Made by a program: the position numbers and the translations under genes. From Roseovarius sp. (GTDB taxonomy: Bacteria; Pseudomonadota; Alphaproteobacteria; Rhodobacterales; Rhodobacteraceae), in the NCBI GenBank assembly GCA_027493545.1, contig JAOSKR010000002.1, positions 372,001 to 436,000 on the forward strand: a DNA stretch of 64,000 nt. Direction: 5' to 3'. This document shows positions 21,569-31,665 of this stretch, one piece after another. Under the pieces are notes generated by a model. It did not search any database. It was given only the letters and a program-made list of their open reading frames with translations, and had not been told where the DNA came from. How positions within the stretch are numbered: position 1 is the stretch's first letter; each line of letters opens with the position of its first letter.

Positions 21569-22393
21569 CTACCACCCCAGCGACTTGCGCAGCATGTTGC
21601 CCGCTACCAGCAGCAGAAAGACCGCGAAGATGCGTTTCAGCGGCCGCGGGTTCATCGCGTGCGCCAGCCGCACGCCCAGCGGCGCGGTGATCAGCGTCAT
21701 GGCGATGATCACCGCGAAGGCGACCAGGTTCACTGCCCCCAGCGTCAGCGGCGGTCGGTTCTCGGGCGCGATGGTCAGAAAGAGAAATCCCGCCACGGAA
21801 GGCACCGCTATGGTCACGCCGAACCCCGCCGCAGTGGCCACGGCACGGTGGATGGGCAGTCCGTAAAGGCTCATCAGCGGGACACCGAAGCTGCCGCCGC
21901 CGATCCCCATCAGCACCGACATGAACCCCAGCACCGGCGACATCAGCGCCCGCGTCAGCCCGCCCGGCATCCGGAGACCGAGCCGCCACTCGGCCCGGCC
22001 GAGCCCCAGATAGAGCCCGATGACAATGCCCAGGCCGCCGAACACCCCCTGCAGCACCCCCGAGCGGAGCGAGGCCGCCACCAGTACCCCCGCCACCGCG
22101 CCGACGGCGATGCCCGGCGCCCAGGTGCGCAGGATCGACCAGTCGACCGCGCCCTTGGCATGATGGCTCAGCACCGAGCGCACCGAGGTGACGATGATCG
22201 TCGCCAGCGAGGTCGCAAGACAGATCTGCATCAGCTGCGGGCCGTCATAGCCAAGCGTCTTGAAGGCGTAGAAGAAGGATGGCACCAGCACGATGCCGCC
22301 GCCCACGCCCAGAAGCCCCGCGAGCACGCCGGCAAAGGCGCCGATTGCCAGCAGCAGCAGCAACATCTCGATCAGCAGCATGGTGTCTGGCAT
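21569..22393 (-). CDS. TSUP (TauE/SafE) family membrane permease
   Basis: A 274-residue permease with about eight helices. The family repeats are clear: GLLGVGGGIVLVPSFFYAF near the N-terminus and LMGIGGGSFGVPLMSLYG in the second half. TSUP proteins export or import sulfite, sulfoacetate, taurine-derived or similar anions. The neighbours do not indicate which. It is a single gene; the 241 nt after it, up to the Crp/Fnr start, hold no gene. Confidence 0.87.
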   Translation of the reverse strand: MPDTMLLIEMLLLLLAIGAFAGVLAGLLGVGGGIVLVPSFFYAFKTLGYDGPQLMQICLATSLATIIVTSVRSVLSHHAKGAVDWSILRTWAPGIAVGAVAGVLVAASLRSGVLQGVFGGLGIVIGLYLGLGRAEWRLGLRMPGGLTRALMSPVLGFMSVLMGIGGGSFGVPLMSLYGLPIHRAVATAAGFGVTIAVPSVAGFLFLTIAPENRPPLTLGAVNLVAFAVIIAMTLITAPLGVRLAHAMNPRPLKRIFAVFLLLVAGNMLRKSLGW

Positions 22394-22454
22394 GGGCTCT
22401 TCCTTCGCTCGCCCTGGCAGGCTTACACCGGCGCGGGACCAGGGGAAAGCGCCC

Positions 22455-23476
22455 TCAGGCGACCGGCGCCGCGTCCACCCGCGCCAGCGCCGCCTCGAGC
22501 AACTCGGGCCTGGCGCCGGGGCGGATCGCCCCCTCCGACAGCATCCGCCGCCAGGCGCGCGCCCCGGGCCGGCCGGCGAAGAACCCCAGCATATGCCGCG
22601 TGACCTGGTGCAGCCGCCCGCCCGCCGCGAGATGCGCCTCGATATGGGGCAGCATCGCGCGCACGACGTCCTCGGGGTGGCGGTCGGGTCTGTCTTCGCC
22701 GAAGATCACCCGGTCGGCGGGCCCGAGGATGGCAGCGGGGTCGTGATAGGCGGCGCGACCCACCATCACCCCGTCGAACCCGGCATCGAGCTGCGCCCGC
22801 ACCTCCGCCAGCGTCGTGATGCCGCCGTTGACCGAGATGTGCAGGTCCGCGAATCGCGCCTTCATCGCCCGCACGAGGTCGTAATCGAGCGGCGGGACAT
22901 CGCGGTTTTCCCCGGGGCTCAGCCCGTCAAGCCAGGCCTTGCGGGCATGGATGATGACGCGGGTCACGCCGGCGTCGCGGATGCGCTCGAGAAAGGCCGG
23001 CAGCACGGTTGCGGGCTCCTGATCGTCGACCCCGATGCGGCACTTGACCGTCACTTCGCGCGGCTGCGCCGCGATCATCGCGGCGCAGCACTCGGCGACC
23101 AGCCCGGGGTCCTTCATCAGCACCGCGCCGAACGTGCCCGACTGCACCCGGTCCGAGGGGCAGCCGACATTGAGGTTGATCTCGTCATACCCCGCATCGG
23201 CCCCCAGCCGCGCCGCCCGGGCCAGCTCGCCGGGGTCCGAGCCGCCCAGTTGCAGCGCCACCGGATGCTCGGCCGGTGAATGCTCCAGCAGATGCAGCGC
23301 GCCCCCCGTACCAGCGCCGGCGCCGTCACCATCTCGGTGTAAAGCAGCGCATGGCGCGTGAACTGCCGATGCAGGTACCGGCAATGCCGATCGGTCCAGT
23401 CCATCATCGGCGCCACGCTGAGGCGTGCTGCCCGCCGGATGTCCGAAACCCCTTGCTTTCCCGGCTCTGCGCTCAT
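22455..23476 (-). CDS. dusA: tRNA-dihydrouridine synthase A (one frameshift)
   Basis: Flavin enzyme that reduces uridines in the tRNA D-loop. The N-terminal [14 protein letters not shown] and [15 protein letters not shown] (catalytic Cys) identify DusA, as does HISVNGGI. The frame is lost at six C on the plus strand near 23303-23308; adding one base restores [20 protein letters not shown] and 340 residues. Start 23476 gives MSAEPGKQG; 23482 is equally possible. The gene ends DAAPVA at 22455. Confidence 0.92.
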
Positions 23477-24053
23477 GGCCATCTGACCGATCATCCTCGA
23501 TGTCGGGACCTTTTGGCCCCGTTTTCGGGGGTGGTGCAACAAAATGGTGCCCCGATCCCGAATTGTTGCACCGCTCTTCAACCCTCTTCGGTGAGGGCGC
23601 GGCCCTCGGCCGGGTGCGCCGGCGAGGGGTATCGGGCCCCGGACAAGGTCCCGAACACCGGGTGCCGCCCGATTCGATCTCTCCAATACAGGCTCCAACA
23701 CCCCCGAAACGAGACCCGGACGGGTACCATCATGGAGCGCGAGAGGAAAGCCGGGGGGACAAGCCGCACCGCGCCCATCCGCCGGAAGACGGGCGGCACG
23801 GTCGTTCTCGCCCTGCCTGATACATTCCCGAGCCGCCGGGTCGCGACCGGCGACCGGTCGACATTCCCACCTGATGCAGGCCCCGGCATCGGCGGCCCGT
23901 TCCTGTCGATCCCGCCGCGGATGACGCCATCCGTGCCGGCATCGAAAAAGCCTTGCCCGTCTCCGCATCCGGTGGCCGCCGCCCCTTGGCAGCGCCGGAG
24001 TCAGCCTGTAAGAGGGGCGGAACGATACCGGAAACGGCAGCGGGACGCGCAGG
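23477..24053. other. Long intergenic region with one inverted repeat
   Basis: A 577-nt gap between divergent dusA and the yfgM-like gene. It holds no gene that I can support. The only structured element is a perfect 9-bp inverted repeat, GGTGCAACA at 23533-23541 and TGTTGCACC at 23564-23572, separated by 22 nt. This could be an operator or a hairpin. Confidence 0.5.
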
Positions 24054-24707
24054 GTGAGCGACAGCGACAGCTTCATCGACGAGGTGACCGAAGAGGTCCG
24101 GCGCGACCGCCTGTTCGGCTATGTGCGCCGTTACGGCTGGCTGGCGGTGCTGCTGGTGCTGCTGCTGGTCGGCGGCGCCGCCTGGAACGAATGGCGCAAG
24201 GCCGGCGAACGCCAGCGGGCGCAGGCTTTCGGCGATGCCATCCTCGCCGCGCTGGAGCGCCCCGACCGCGACGCCCGTGCCGCGGCGCTGGCGGAAATCG
24301 CGGCGCCCGGCCCTGGCGGCGCCGCGGTGCTGGGCCTGCTGACGGCGGCCGAAGAGGGGGCCGCCAATCCCGCCGAGGCCGCCCGCCGCCTGCTGGCGCT
24401 GGCCGACAGCCCCGGCGAGGTGCCGCAGGTCTATCGCCAGCTGGCCACGCTCAAGGCGGTGACGATCCCCGATTCCGGGCTCGACGCCGCCGACCGGCGG
24501 ATGCGGCTCGAGGGACTGATCCCGGCCGGCGGGCTGGTGCGGCTCCTGGCCGAAGAGCAACTGGCCCTGCTCGAGATCGAGACCGGCGATCGCGACGCCG
24601 CGCTTGATCGGCTGCAGGGGATCGTCGAGGATGCAGAGGCGACGGCGGGCTTGCGCCAGCGCGCGGCGCAGGTGATCGTGGCGCTGGGCGGTGAGCCGGC
24701 CGCCTGA
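24054..24707 (+). CDS. YfgM-like membrane-anchored tetratricopeptide protein
   Basis: A 217-residue protein with a short cytoplasmic N-terminus ([20 protein letters not shown]), one membrane helix (about 29-43) and a periplasmic alanine-rich helical region of TPR type. Homologues of this layout (YfgM) lie just upstream of bamB and der, as here, and work with the Sec translocon and periplasmic chaperones. The start is a GTG at 24054. It lies 52 nt before bamB. Confidence 0.82.
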   Translation: MSDSDSFIDEVTEEVRRDRLFGYVRRYGWLAVLLVLLLVGGAAWNEWRKAGERQRAQAFGDAILAALERPDRDARAAALAEIAAPGPGGAAVLGLLTAAEEGAANPAEAARRLLALADSPGEVPQVYRQLATLKAVTIPDSGLDAADRRMRLEGLIPAGGLVRLLAEEQLALLEIETGDRDAALDRLQGIVEDAEATAGLRQRAAQVIVALGGEPAA

Positions 24708-24759
24708 ACGTGACGGAATGGATCCGTGTCGGGTGCGCCCGGCCCGAGCGCAGCGGAAG

Positions 24760-26105
24760 ATGGGGACGGACGCTTTGAAACCATTTGCGATTTCTCTCGG
24801 CTTGGTGGCCATGGTCCTGCTTGCCGCCTGTGCCAAGAAGGAAAGCGTCCTGACCGGCGAGCGCGAGGACATCCGCGCGGTCCTGACCGAGGGTGCCGGC
24901 GAGACCACGCTCGCCTCGGCCGAGGCGCCACCGCAGGCGCCGCCGCTGGCGCTGCCGGCGACCCGCGCCAACACCGACTGGACCCAGAGCATCGCCAGCC
25001 CGGCCACGCGCACCGTGCACCCTGCGCTGGGCAGCGCACCGCAGCTGATCTGGTCGGTCGGCATCGGCGAGGGCGACAGCCGGCGCAATCGCATCAACGC
25101 CGATCCGGTGGTCGCGGGGGGGCTGATCTACACGCTTGATGCCCTGGCGCGGGTCAGCGCGGTGTCGCCGGCGGGTCAGGTGGTGTGGTCGCGCGACCTG
25201 ACACCGCCGGGCGAATCCGCCCGCGACGCCAGCGGCGGCGGGCTCGCCTATGGCGGGGGCAGGCTCTACGTCTCGTCGGGGTTCGGACTGCTGACCGCGC
25301 TCGATGCCCGCACCGGCCAGACTGTCTGGCAGCAGAACCTCGGCACCACCGGAACCGGCAGCCCCACTGTCTATGGCGATCTGGTCTACCTGGTCTCGGG
25401 CGACGAGATCGGCTGGGCGCTCGACGCCGGCAACGGCCGCATCCGCTGGCAGGTGACCGGCACACCTGACAACAACAACGTGATCGGCGCCCCGGCGCCG
25501 GCGGTGTCGGACAAGTATGTCGTCTTCGCCTTCGGCTCGGGCCAGGTTATCGGCGCGTTCCGCCAGGGCGGCCTCCAGCGCTGGGAGGCGCAGGTCGCGG
25601 GGCGGCGCGCGGGTTTCGGCACCGGCGCGGTGACCGCCATCTCCACCCCGCCGATCATCGACGGCGACCGGCTCTTTGTCGGCAGCCATTCGGGGCGCAC
25701 GCTGGCGCTGGAACTCGGCAACGGCAAGCGGATCTGGACCGCGCCCGACGGACCGCTCAACGCGATCTGGCCGGCGGGCGGGTCGGTCTTCATGATCTCC
25801 GACCGCAACGAATTGCTGCGCCTGTCCGAGCGTGACGGCAGCCGGCTCTGGGGGGTGAAGCTGCCCTTCTTCACCAAGGCCAAGCCGCGCAAGCAGAACG
25901 AGATCTTCGCCCATTACGGGCCGATCATCGCCGGCGGGCGGCTGATCGTGGCCTCCAATGACGGGCAGATGCGGTTTTTCGATCCGCAAAGCGGCCGCGC
26001 GCTCGGCACGGTGCCGCTGCCGGGGGCGCCACCACCAACCCGGTGGTGGCGAACGGCACGCTCTATGTCGTCTCGACCAAGGGTCAACTGCTGGCTTTCC
26101 GCTGA
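24760..26105 (+). CDS. bamB: Outer-membrane assembly lipoprotein BamB (3' frameshift)
   Basis: A beta-propeller lipoprotein of the BAM complex. The signal peptide ends in the lipobox LAAC (MVLLAAC, about residue 25), and PQQ-like propeller repeats run from about 70 onward (VVAGGLIYTLDALARVSAVS, LVYLVSGDEIGWALDAGNG and others). The frame breaks in a five-G run near 26025-26029; adding one G gives LPGGATTNPVVANGTLYVVS and a natural end, GQLLAFR, at 26105 (448 residues). Start 24760 is chosen; TTG 24775 would also keep the signal peptide. Confidence 0.9.
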
Positions 26106-26153
26106 CGTGCATCTGCGCTATGGGGGCAGCCTGACCCGGCCCGGGAGCGCGCC

Positions 26154-27629
26154 ATGAGTTTCACCCTTGCCATCGTCGGCCGGCCCAATGTCGGCAAGTC
26201 GACGCTGTTCAACCGCCTGGTGGGCAAGCGTCTGGCGCTGGTCGACGACCGCCCAGGCGTCACCCGCGACCTGCGCGAGGGCGCGGCGCGGCTTTTCGAT
26301 CTGCGCTTTACCGTGATCGACACCGCCGGGCTGGAAGATGCCACCGATGACTCGCTCGAGGGGCGGATGCGGCGGCTGACCGAACGGGCGGTGGAAATGG
26401 CCGACATCTGCCTTTTCCTGATCGACGCGCGCGCCGGCGTCACCCCCGACGACGAGGTCTTTGCCGAGATCCTGCGCCGGCGCTGCAAACATGTCATCCT
26501 CGCCGCCAACAAGGCCGAGGGCGCCGCCGCCGATGGCGGCGTGATCGAGGCCTGGTCGCTGGGGCTGGGCGAGCCGGTGGCGCTGTCGGCCGAGCACGGG
26601 CAGGGGCTCGACGAGCTATACAGGCTGCTGCGGCCCCTGGCCGACGAATTCGACGAGGCCGCCGCCGAAGATGCCGAAGAGATGCCCGAGACCGATGTCG
26701 CGATCGGCGAAGAGGATGCCGAAGCGGCTGCGCAAGCGCACCGCACCCCCACCCCCGAGCGCCCGTTGCAGATCGCCGTGGTGGGCCGCCCCAATGCCGG
26801 AAAGTCGACGCTGATCAACAAGATACTCGGCGAAGAGCGGCTATTGACCGGCCCCGAGGCCGGCATCACCCGCGACGCCATCTCGCTCAGGCTCGACTGG
26901 GACGGGCTGCCGGTGCGGATTTTTGATACCGCCGGCATGCGCAAGCGCGCGCGGGTGCAGGACAAGCTCGAAAAGCTCTCGGTCGCCGACGGTCTGCGGG
27001 CGGTGAAATTCGCCGAGGTGGTGGTGGTGCTGCTCGATGCCGCCACGCCCTTCGAGCAACAGGATCTGCGCATCGCCGATCTGGCCGAGCGCGAGGGCCG
27101 CGCGGTGGTGGTGGCGGTCAACAAATGGGATGTGGAGCGCCACAAGCGCGAAAAGCTCGCCGAACTGCGCGAGGCCTTCGACCGGCTCTTGCCGCAGCTG
27201 AGGGGCGCGCCGCTGGTCACGGTGTCGGCGAAGACGGGGCAGGGGATCGACCGGCTCCGCGCGGCGGTGGAACGCGCCTATGATGTCTGGAACCGGCGGA
27301 TCGCGACGGCGCGGCTCAACCGCTGGCTCGAGGGGATGCTGGCGCAGCACCCGCCGCCGGCGCCGGGCGGACGGCGCATCCGGCTGCGCTACATGACCCA
27401 GGTCAAGACCCGCCCGCCAGGGTTCGTGGTGATGTGCTCGCACCCCGAAAAGCTGCCCGAAAGCTATACCCGCTACCTGGTGGGCGGGCTGCGTTCCGAC
27501 TTTGACATGCCCGGCACGCCGATCCGCCTCTTCCTGCGCAGCCAAGCCGACAAGAACCCCTACAAGGGAAGGCGCAAGCCCGGGCCCTCGCGCCTGCGCA
27601 AACACATCCAGGGCCGGGCCAAGCCCTGA
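26154..27629 (+). CDS. der: Ribosome-assembly GTPase Der (EngA)
   Basis: Double GTPase of 491 residues needed for 50S maturation. The two G domains start with GRPNVGKST (about residues 9-17) and GRPNAGKST (about 208-216), separated by an acidic linker ([15 protein letters not shown]). The C-terminal KH-like domain follows, ending in the basic [21 protein letters not shown]. Frame intact. Confidence 0.97.
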   Translation: MSFTLAIVGRPNVGKSTLFNRLVGKRLALVDDRPGVTRDLREGAARLFDLRFTVIDTAGLEDATDDSLEGRMRRLTERAVEMADICLFLIDARAGVTPDDEVFAEILRRRCKHVILAANKAEGAAADGGVIEAWSLGLGEPVALSAEHGQGLDELYRLLRPLADEFDEAAAEDAEEMPETDVAIGEEDAEAAAQAHRTPTPERPLQIAVVGRPNAGKSTLINKILGEERLLTGPEAGITRDAISLRLDWDGLPVRIFDTAGMRKRARVQDKLEKLSVADGLRAVKFAEVVVVLLDAATPFEQQDLRIADLAEREGRAVVVAVNKWDVERHKREKLAELREAFDRLLPQLRGAPLVTVSAKTGQGIDRLRAAVERAYDVWNRRIATARLNRWLEGMLAQHPPPAPGGRRIRLRYMTQVKTRPPGFVVMCSHPEKLPESYTRYLVGGLRSDFDMPGTPIRLFLRSQADKNPYKGRRKPGPSRLRKHIQGRAKP

Positions 27630-27654
27630 CCGGCGTCAACCCCGGGTCTGCCGC

Positions 27655-28356
27655 TCAGACGCCCCGGCACCACTGGCGCCGCACCAGCGTGGCCAGCACC
27701 GCGATGCCGGCAGCGCAGAGCACCAGGACCGGGATGTTGCGCGGCTCGAGATTGCCCGCCATGACGGCGATCAGCGCCCAGCCCAGCGACAGCGCATATT
27801 CCGGAGTGTCGGGGCGCGCCGTCAGCACGCCCGCGCCGATCGCCAGCGCCAGCGCGATCATCGCGATCGCCGCTGCCTGCTGTCCCATGATGCCGTGGCC
27901 GGCCAGCACCAGCGCCAGCGCCACGCAGGATGCCGCCGTCAGCCACCCGGCATAAAGCGCGATCGGGCCGCTCAGCCAGAAACGGTCGTCGCGGCCGCCG
28001 GAGAGCAGCGCCGTGACCGCCGTCGCCAGCATGACCCAGATCAGCACCGTGGCCCAGACCGGCGACAGCTGCGCCACCGGGATCCACGTCGCCCCGATGG
28101 TGAGGCTGACGAAGAGCGGCCAGCGCGGCCGGTCCCAGTCGGGCGCCTCGGCGCGTGCCAGCAGGCCGAACCCGGTGCCGGCGATGAGCCACAGATAGAT
28201 CACCCCCCAGATCGCGAAAGCATAGCCCGCGGGCTGTGCCGGCGGGTCGATCTGCGGCAGCGGGAACTGGTCGGGCCGAAACCCGTTGAAGCCCGTTGTC
28301 GTCAGCGGCGACAGCGCAAAGGCCAGCGCGGCGGTGAGGGTGAGGATGGCTTTCAT
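27655..28356 (-). CDS. Multi-pass membrane protein, possibly TspO/MBR-related
   Basis: A 233-residue protein with about six hydrophobic helices; the first may act as a signal anchor. Conserved-looking parts are PAGYAFAIWGVIYLWLI and LYAGWLTAASCVALAL, reminiscent of the tryptophan-rich TspO/MBR group (AIWGVIY, the YAGWLT helix). I am not sure of the family. Start 28356 (MKAILTLT) is chosen; 28365 would add three residues. It converges with der and diverges from the desaturase. Confidence 0.65.
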   Translation of the reverse strand: MKAILTLTAALAFALSPLTTTGFNGFRPDQFPLPQIDPPAQPAGYAFAIWGVIYLWLIAGTGFGLLARAEAPDWDRPRWPLFVSLTIGATWIPVAQLSPVWATVLIWVMLATAVTALLSGGRDDRFWLSGPIALYAGWLTAASCVALALVLAGHGIMGQQAAAIAMIALALAIGAGVLTARPDTPEYALSLGWALIAVMAGNLEPRNIPVLVLCAAGIAVLATLVRRQWCRGV

Positions 28357-28542
28357 GCGGTGCATGCAGGGGGATTTGGCGGCGCGGGGCGCGGTGTCAA
28401 TGCCCATGCGCGCTGGTTGGCGCCGAAAAGCGGCCCGGCAACCGCAACCGGGCTTGCCAAGCGAGGGCAAAAACACACATTCTTGTCAGACCCCGTGGTC
28501 CGGGCCAGGGGGCGCCGGAGACGCGGCGGAGGGGATGTCGAA

Positions 28543-29531
28543 TTGACGGATATTCGCGAGCACACGCGGGCCTTTGCCACCAAGAGCGATGCAATCGGCG
28601 CGCTGAGCCTTGTTGCCACGCTCGCGGTCTATATGGCCGCGCTGGCCCTCGGTGCCCGGTACGCCTCCGCGCTCTGGGTCTCGGCGCCGATGGTGGTGGT
28701 GCTGGCGTTCGCCTCGGTTCGCCTCTACGTGCTCCAGCACGATTGCGGGCATCATTCGCTCTTTGCGACGAAACGGCTCAACGACGTGGCGGGGCATCTG
28801 CTGTCGGTCTTTTCGCTCACGCCGTTCCGGGTGATGCAGTACAACCACAACCTGCACCACGCCTATCTCGGCAATCTCGACCACCGCGAGACCACCGAGG
28901 TCTACACCATGACGCTGGCGGAATGGCAGGCGGCGCCGCTGCGCACGCGGCTCTGGTACCGGCTTTACCGCAACCCGGTGGTGATGCTGTCCCCGGGTGG
29001 CATCCTCACCTATTTCATCGTCTATCGCTGGCCGCGCAACACCCTCCGGGTCGGCGCGGGCGGCGTGATCGCCCACAACTGGCGGTGGCGGCCTGGGTGG
29101 CGCTGGTGTGGTTGGCGTTCGGGGTGGCGGGGCTCGTCGTTCTGGGGCTGAGCGCGGTGCTCGCGGGGGTGATCGGGGTGTTCCTGGTCTATCTGCAGCA
29201 CAATTTCGAAGAGACCTACTGGGACCGCAAGCCCGATCTCGATTTCCGCAAGGCGACGCTGGTAGGGTCGAGTTCGCTCGATCTTGGCCACTGGTGGGAC
29301 ATCGGCACCGGCAACATCGCCTATCACGACCTGCACCATTTCAACCCGGCGATCCCGTCCTACCGGCTGCGCCAGTGCCAGAAGTCCCTGCCGGACGAGC
29401 TGAAGAGCCACGACGTGATCCGCTGGCCCGAGGCCATCGCCAGCTTTCGGCTCAAGCTCTGGGACGAGGAGCGTCAAAGGCTGGTGCCGTTCCCACCGCG
29501 GCCCGGGCAGGCTGCGATTGCAGCCGAATAA
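28543..29531 (+). CDS. Membrane fatty acid desaturase (one frameshift)
   Basis: An integral-membrane di-iron desaturase/hydroxylase. All three histidine boxes are present: HDCGHH, HNLHH and, after the shift, HDLHH. The frame breaks at 29079, where one C is missing; restoring it joins GGVIAHN to LAVAAWVALVWLA and gives 329 residues. The best start is TTG 28543, 9 nt after a strong GGAGGGG; no ATG is in frame nearby. Substrate (acyl lipid or other) cannot be read from the sequence. Confidence 0.84.
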
Positions 29532-29695
29532 GCCCCCGCAGGCAAACGGGAAACCCGGTCGGCAAGAAGGCGCCGATGGCGGTGTGCCGGCGCCGAGAAT
29601 CATCTTGAAACGGCTGCGGCAACTGCCACATTCCGCGCCGTGGGCAGTGGTGCCCTCGTCCGGCGGCAACAGCCGCCTCTGGAGTGAAAACCCAA

Positions 29696-29929
29696 ATGAA
29701 AATGTATGCGCTGTTCCTTGCCGCCGCCATGGCGGTCACCGCGGTTCAGGCATCCGCCGCCACCGTCGAGGACACCGACGGCGACGGCTCCTACTCGATG
29801 GATGAGCTGCTCGTGGCCTACCCGGACATGACCGAGGAGACCTTTGCCAGCATCGATACCGACGGTTCTGGCGATGTCAGCCCGGACGAACTGGCTGCGG
29901 CCATCGAAAAGGGCGTGCTGGCCGAATAG
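29696..29929 (+). CDS. Small secreted EF-hand (calmodulin-like) protein
   Basis: A 77-residue protein with a cleavable signal peptide (MKMYALFLAAAMAVTAVQASA) and two EF-hand loops, DTDGDGSYSMDE and DTDGSGDVSPDE, each with a full set of Ca2+ ligands. GGAG lies 11 nt before the ATG at 29696; GTG 29684 is less likely. Function beyond periplasmic Ca2+ binding is unknown. A terminator follows at 29960. Confidence 0.85.
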   Translation: MKMYALFLAAAMAVTAVQASAATVEDTDGDGSYSMDELLVAYPDMTEETFASIDTDGSGDVSPDELAAAIEKGVLAE

Positions 29930-29959
29930 GCTCGCGCCATCGGAACGTCCCCGTTCCAG

Positions 29960-29995
29960 CCCCCGGCGGATATTCCGGCCGGGGGTTTCGTTTTC
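29960..29995 (+). terminator. Rho-independent terminator after the EF-hand gene
   Basis: CCCCCGGC and GCCGGGGG form an 8-bp GC stem closed by a self-complementary GGA/TCC loop, followed directly by TTTCGTTTT. It lies 30 nt after the EF-hand stop and points in its direction. Confidence 0.8.
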
Positions 29996-30063
29996 GCGGC
30001 GCGGATGACGCGGGGCGGGCGGTTCGACGTCACCGGGTGGCCGGGCAAGGCCGGCACTGGGTG

Positions 30064-30931
30064 TCAGGGCAGGCTGACCAGCGCCCCGTCCTCCCTTCGC
30101 CAGCGATTCGCGCAGCCGCTCCAGCCCGCGTTCGCGCAGCTGGCGCACCCGCTCGCGCGATATGCCGTAGGTCTCGCCCAGATCCTGCAGCGTCTGCGGC
30201 GGATCCTGCATCACGTTGGCGACGACGATGGCGCGCTCGCGCTCGGGCAGGCGTTTCAGGTGCCGGCCCAGCGCGGTGCGGATCACGGCCAGGTCGTGGC
30301 GCGCGGCCACCTCGGCTTCGACGTCGCAATCGGGATCGGGCAGCAGGTCGAGCGCCTGGGAGCCGTCCTCATCCTCGCCGGTCGCCCGGTTGAGCGAGCT
30401 GTCGGCACCGGCGAACTGGCGGCGCATGCCGTCGAGTTCCCTCGGCGCCACCCCCAGGAGCTGGGCGACGCGGCGGTCGCGGTCCTCGGCACTTTGCCCC
30501 GGATCGTACGGCACCGATGCCTCGACCGGACCCAGCCGGAAGAACGCCTTGCGCGCCTTGGCTGATCGCCCGCGCCGCACCAGCGACCAGTTGGCCATCC
30601 GGTAATCCTGCAACTCGGCGCGCACCCACCAGGCGGCATAGGTGGAAAAGCGCACGCCGCGCTCGGGGTCGAAACCATCGGCGGCGCGCATCAGCCCCAG
30701 ATAGGCGTGCTGCAGCATGTCGGGGTCGTCCTGGGCGCGGGTCTTGGTGAAGCGCTGGGTCATCGACATCACCAGCGGGGTAAAGGCGGTGACCAGCTGG
30801 TTGCGCGCGTCAACGTCGCCCCGGTCGCGCCATGCGCGGGCCAGACGCTGCTCCTCGGCCTCGCTCAGCAGGGCCGGGCGCGGGCGGAGGGCCTCGCTGG
30901 CGGTGGTGGTGGGGATGTAGGGTTTGTTCAT
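30064..30931 (-). CDS. rpoH: RpoH-like (sigma-32 family) RNA polymerase sigma factor (3' frameshift)
   Basis: A sigma-70-family factor of the heat-shock type. Region 2 has DMLQHAYLGLMRAADGFDPERG, YAAWWVRAELQDY and WSLVRRG; region 4 ends GISRERVRQLRERGLERLRE. As sequenced, the frame runs on far past the expected end across the opposite EF-hand gene. Removing one base of the CCC at about 30094-30096 gives a natural end, AKEDGALVSLP, at 30064 and 288 residues. Many Rhodobacterales have two RpoH proteins; which one this is cannot be told. It diverges from the MarR gene. Confidence 0.87.
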
Positions 30932-30991
30932 GGCGGGGTTCGGTACAGGGTACGAGTGCGGACTCGTGGGCTGTTGTGGCGGAGCAGTTGG

Positions 30992-31049
30992 TTTCGATTC
31001 GAAATCATATGGGATGTCACGTACTTGTCAAATTGATTTCGAGTCGCTA
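30992..31049. promoter_or_regulatory. Two related dyads between rpoH and the MarR gene
   Basis: TTTCGATTCGAAA (30992-31004) is a perfect odd palindrome. TTTCGAGTCGCTA (31037-31049) repeats its left arm and part of the right. The centres are 45 nt apart, close to four helical turns, so a dimeric regulator could bind both on one face. The second copy lies 10 nt before the MarR start, which suggests autoregulation; inference. Confidence 0.45.
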
Positions 31050-31059
31050 TCACATATCC

Positions 31060-31652
31060 ATGACTCACCCCGACGAACCCGCTTCCTGCGCGCTGCAACT
31101 GGCAGAACTCATGGTCCATATCGGCCGCGCCGCGCGTGGCGAGGATTGCGGCGGCGTCGGCGGGATGACGGCCGCGCAATGGAGCGCATTGCGCTATTTT
31201 GCCCGCGCCAACCGTGCCTCGCGCACGCCCTCGGCCTTTGCCGAATTTCAGGCCACCACCCGGGGACCGCCTCGCAGACGATCAAGACGCTGGAGGGGCG
31301 CGGGCTCCTGATCCGCCGGCGGGCCGAGCACGACCGGCGCAGCGTGCAGTTCGACCTCACAGACGCCGGCCGTGCGCTGCTGGCGCAGGATCCGATGCGC
31401 CACCTCACTACGGCGATCGGCCGGCTGGCACCCGAGGACGTGGCGGTGCTGGCGCGGCTTTTGCCCGATCTGGCGGTGGCGCTGGCGCGTGAACGCGGCG
31501 CGCATGCCTTTGGCACCTGCGAGAAATGCGATCACTACGAGGCGCGCGGCCATGGCGGCTATTGCGCCTGCGTGGCGATGACGCTGGCGCCGTTCGAGAT
31601 CGGCCAGCTCTGCATGCGCTACGAGCCCCGGCCCGGAGACGAGGCCGCCTAG
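31060..31652 (+). CDS. MarR-family regulator with C-terminal cysteine cluster (one frameshift)
   Basis: A winged-helix regulator, MTAAQWSALRYFARAN then, after adding one G at 31262-31265, ASQTIKTLEGRGLLIRRRAEHDRRSVQF. The restored length is 197 residues. The unusual part is the C-terminus, with CEKCDHY, YCACVAM and LCMRYE, giving a C-x2-C...C-x-C...C pattern that could hold zinc or an iron-sulfur cluster. It diverges from the RpoH-like gene and converges with serS, 13 nt apart. Confidence 0.83.
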
Positions 31653-31665
31653 GGCCGCGCCGCGC

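Noticed and set aside
29600..30063. C-terminal extension of the RpoH-like protein by about 150 residues
   Set aside because: Runs across a terminator and the opposite EF-hand gene; a one-base correction gives a normal end.
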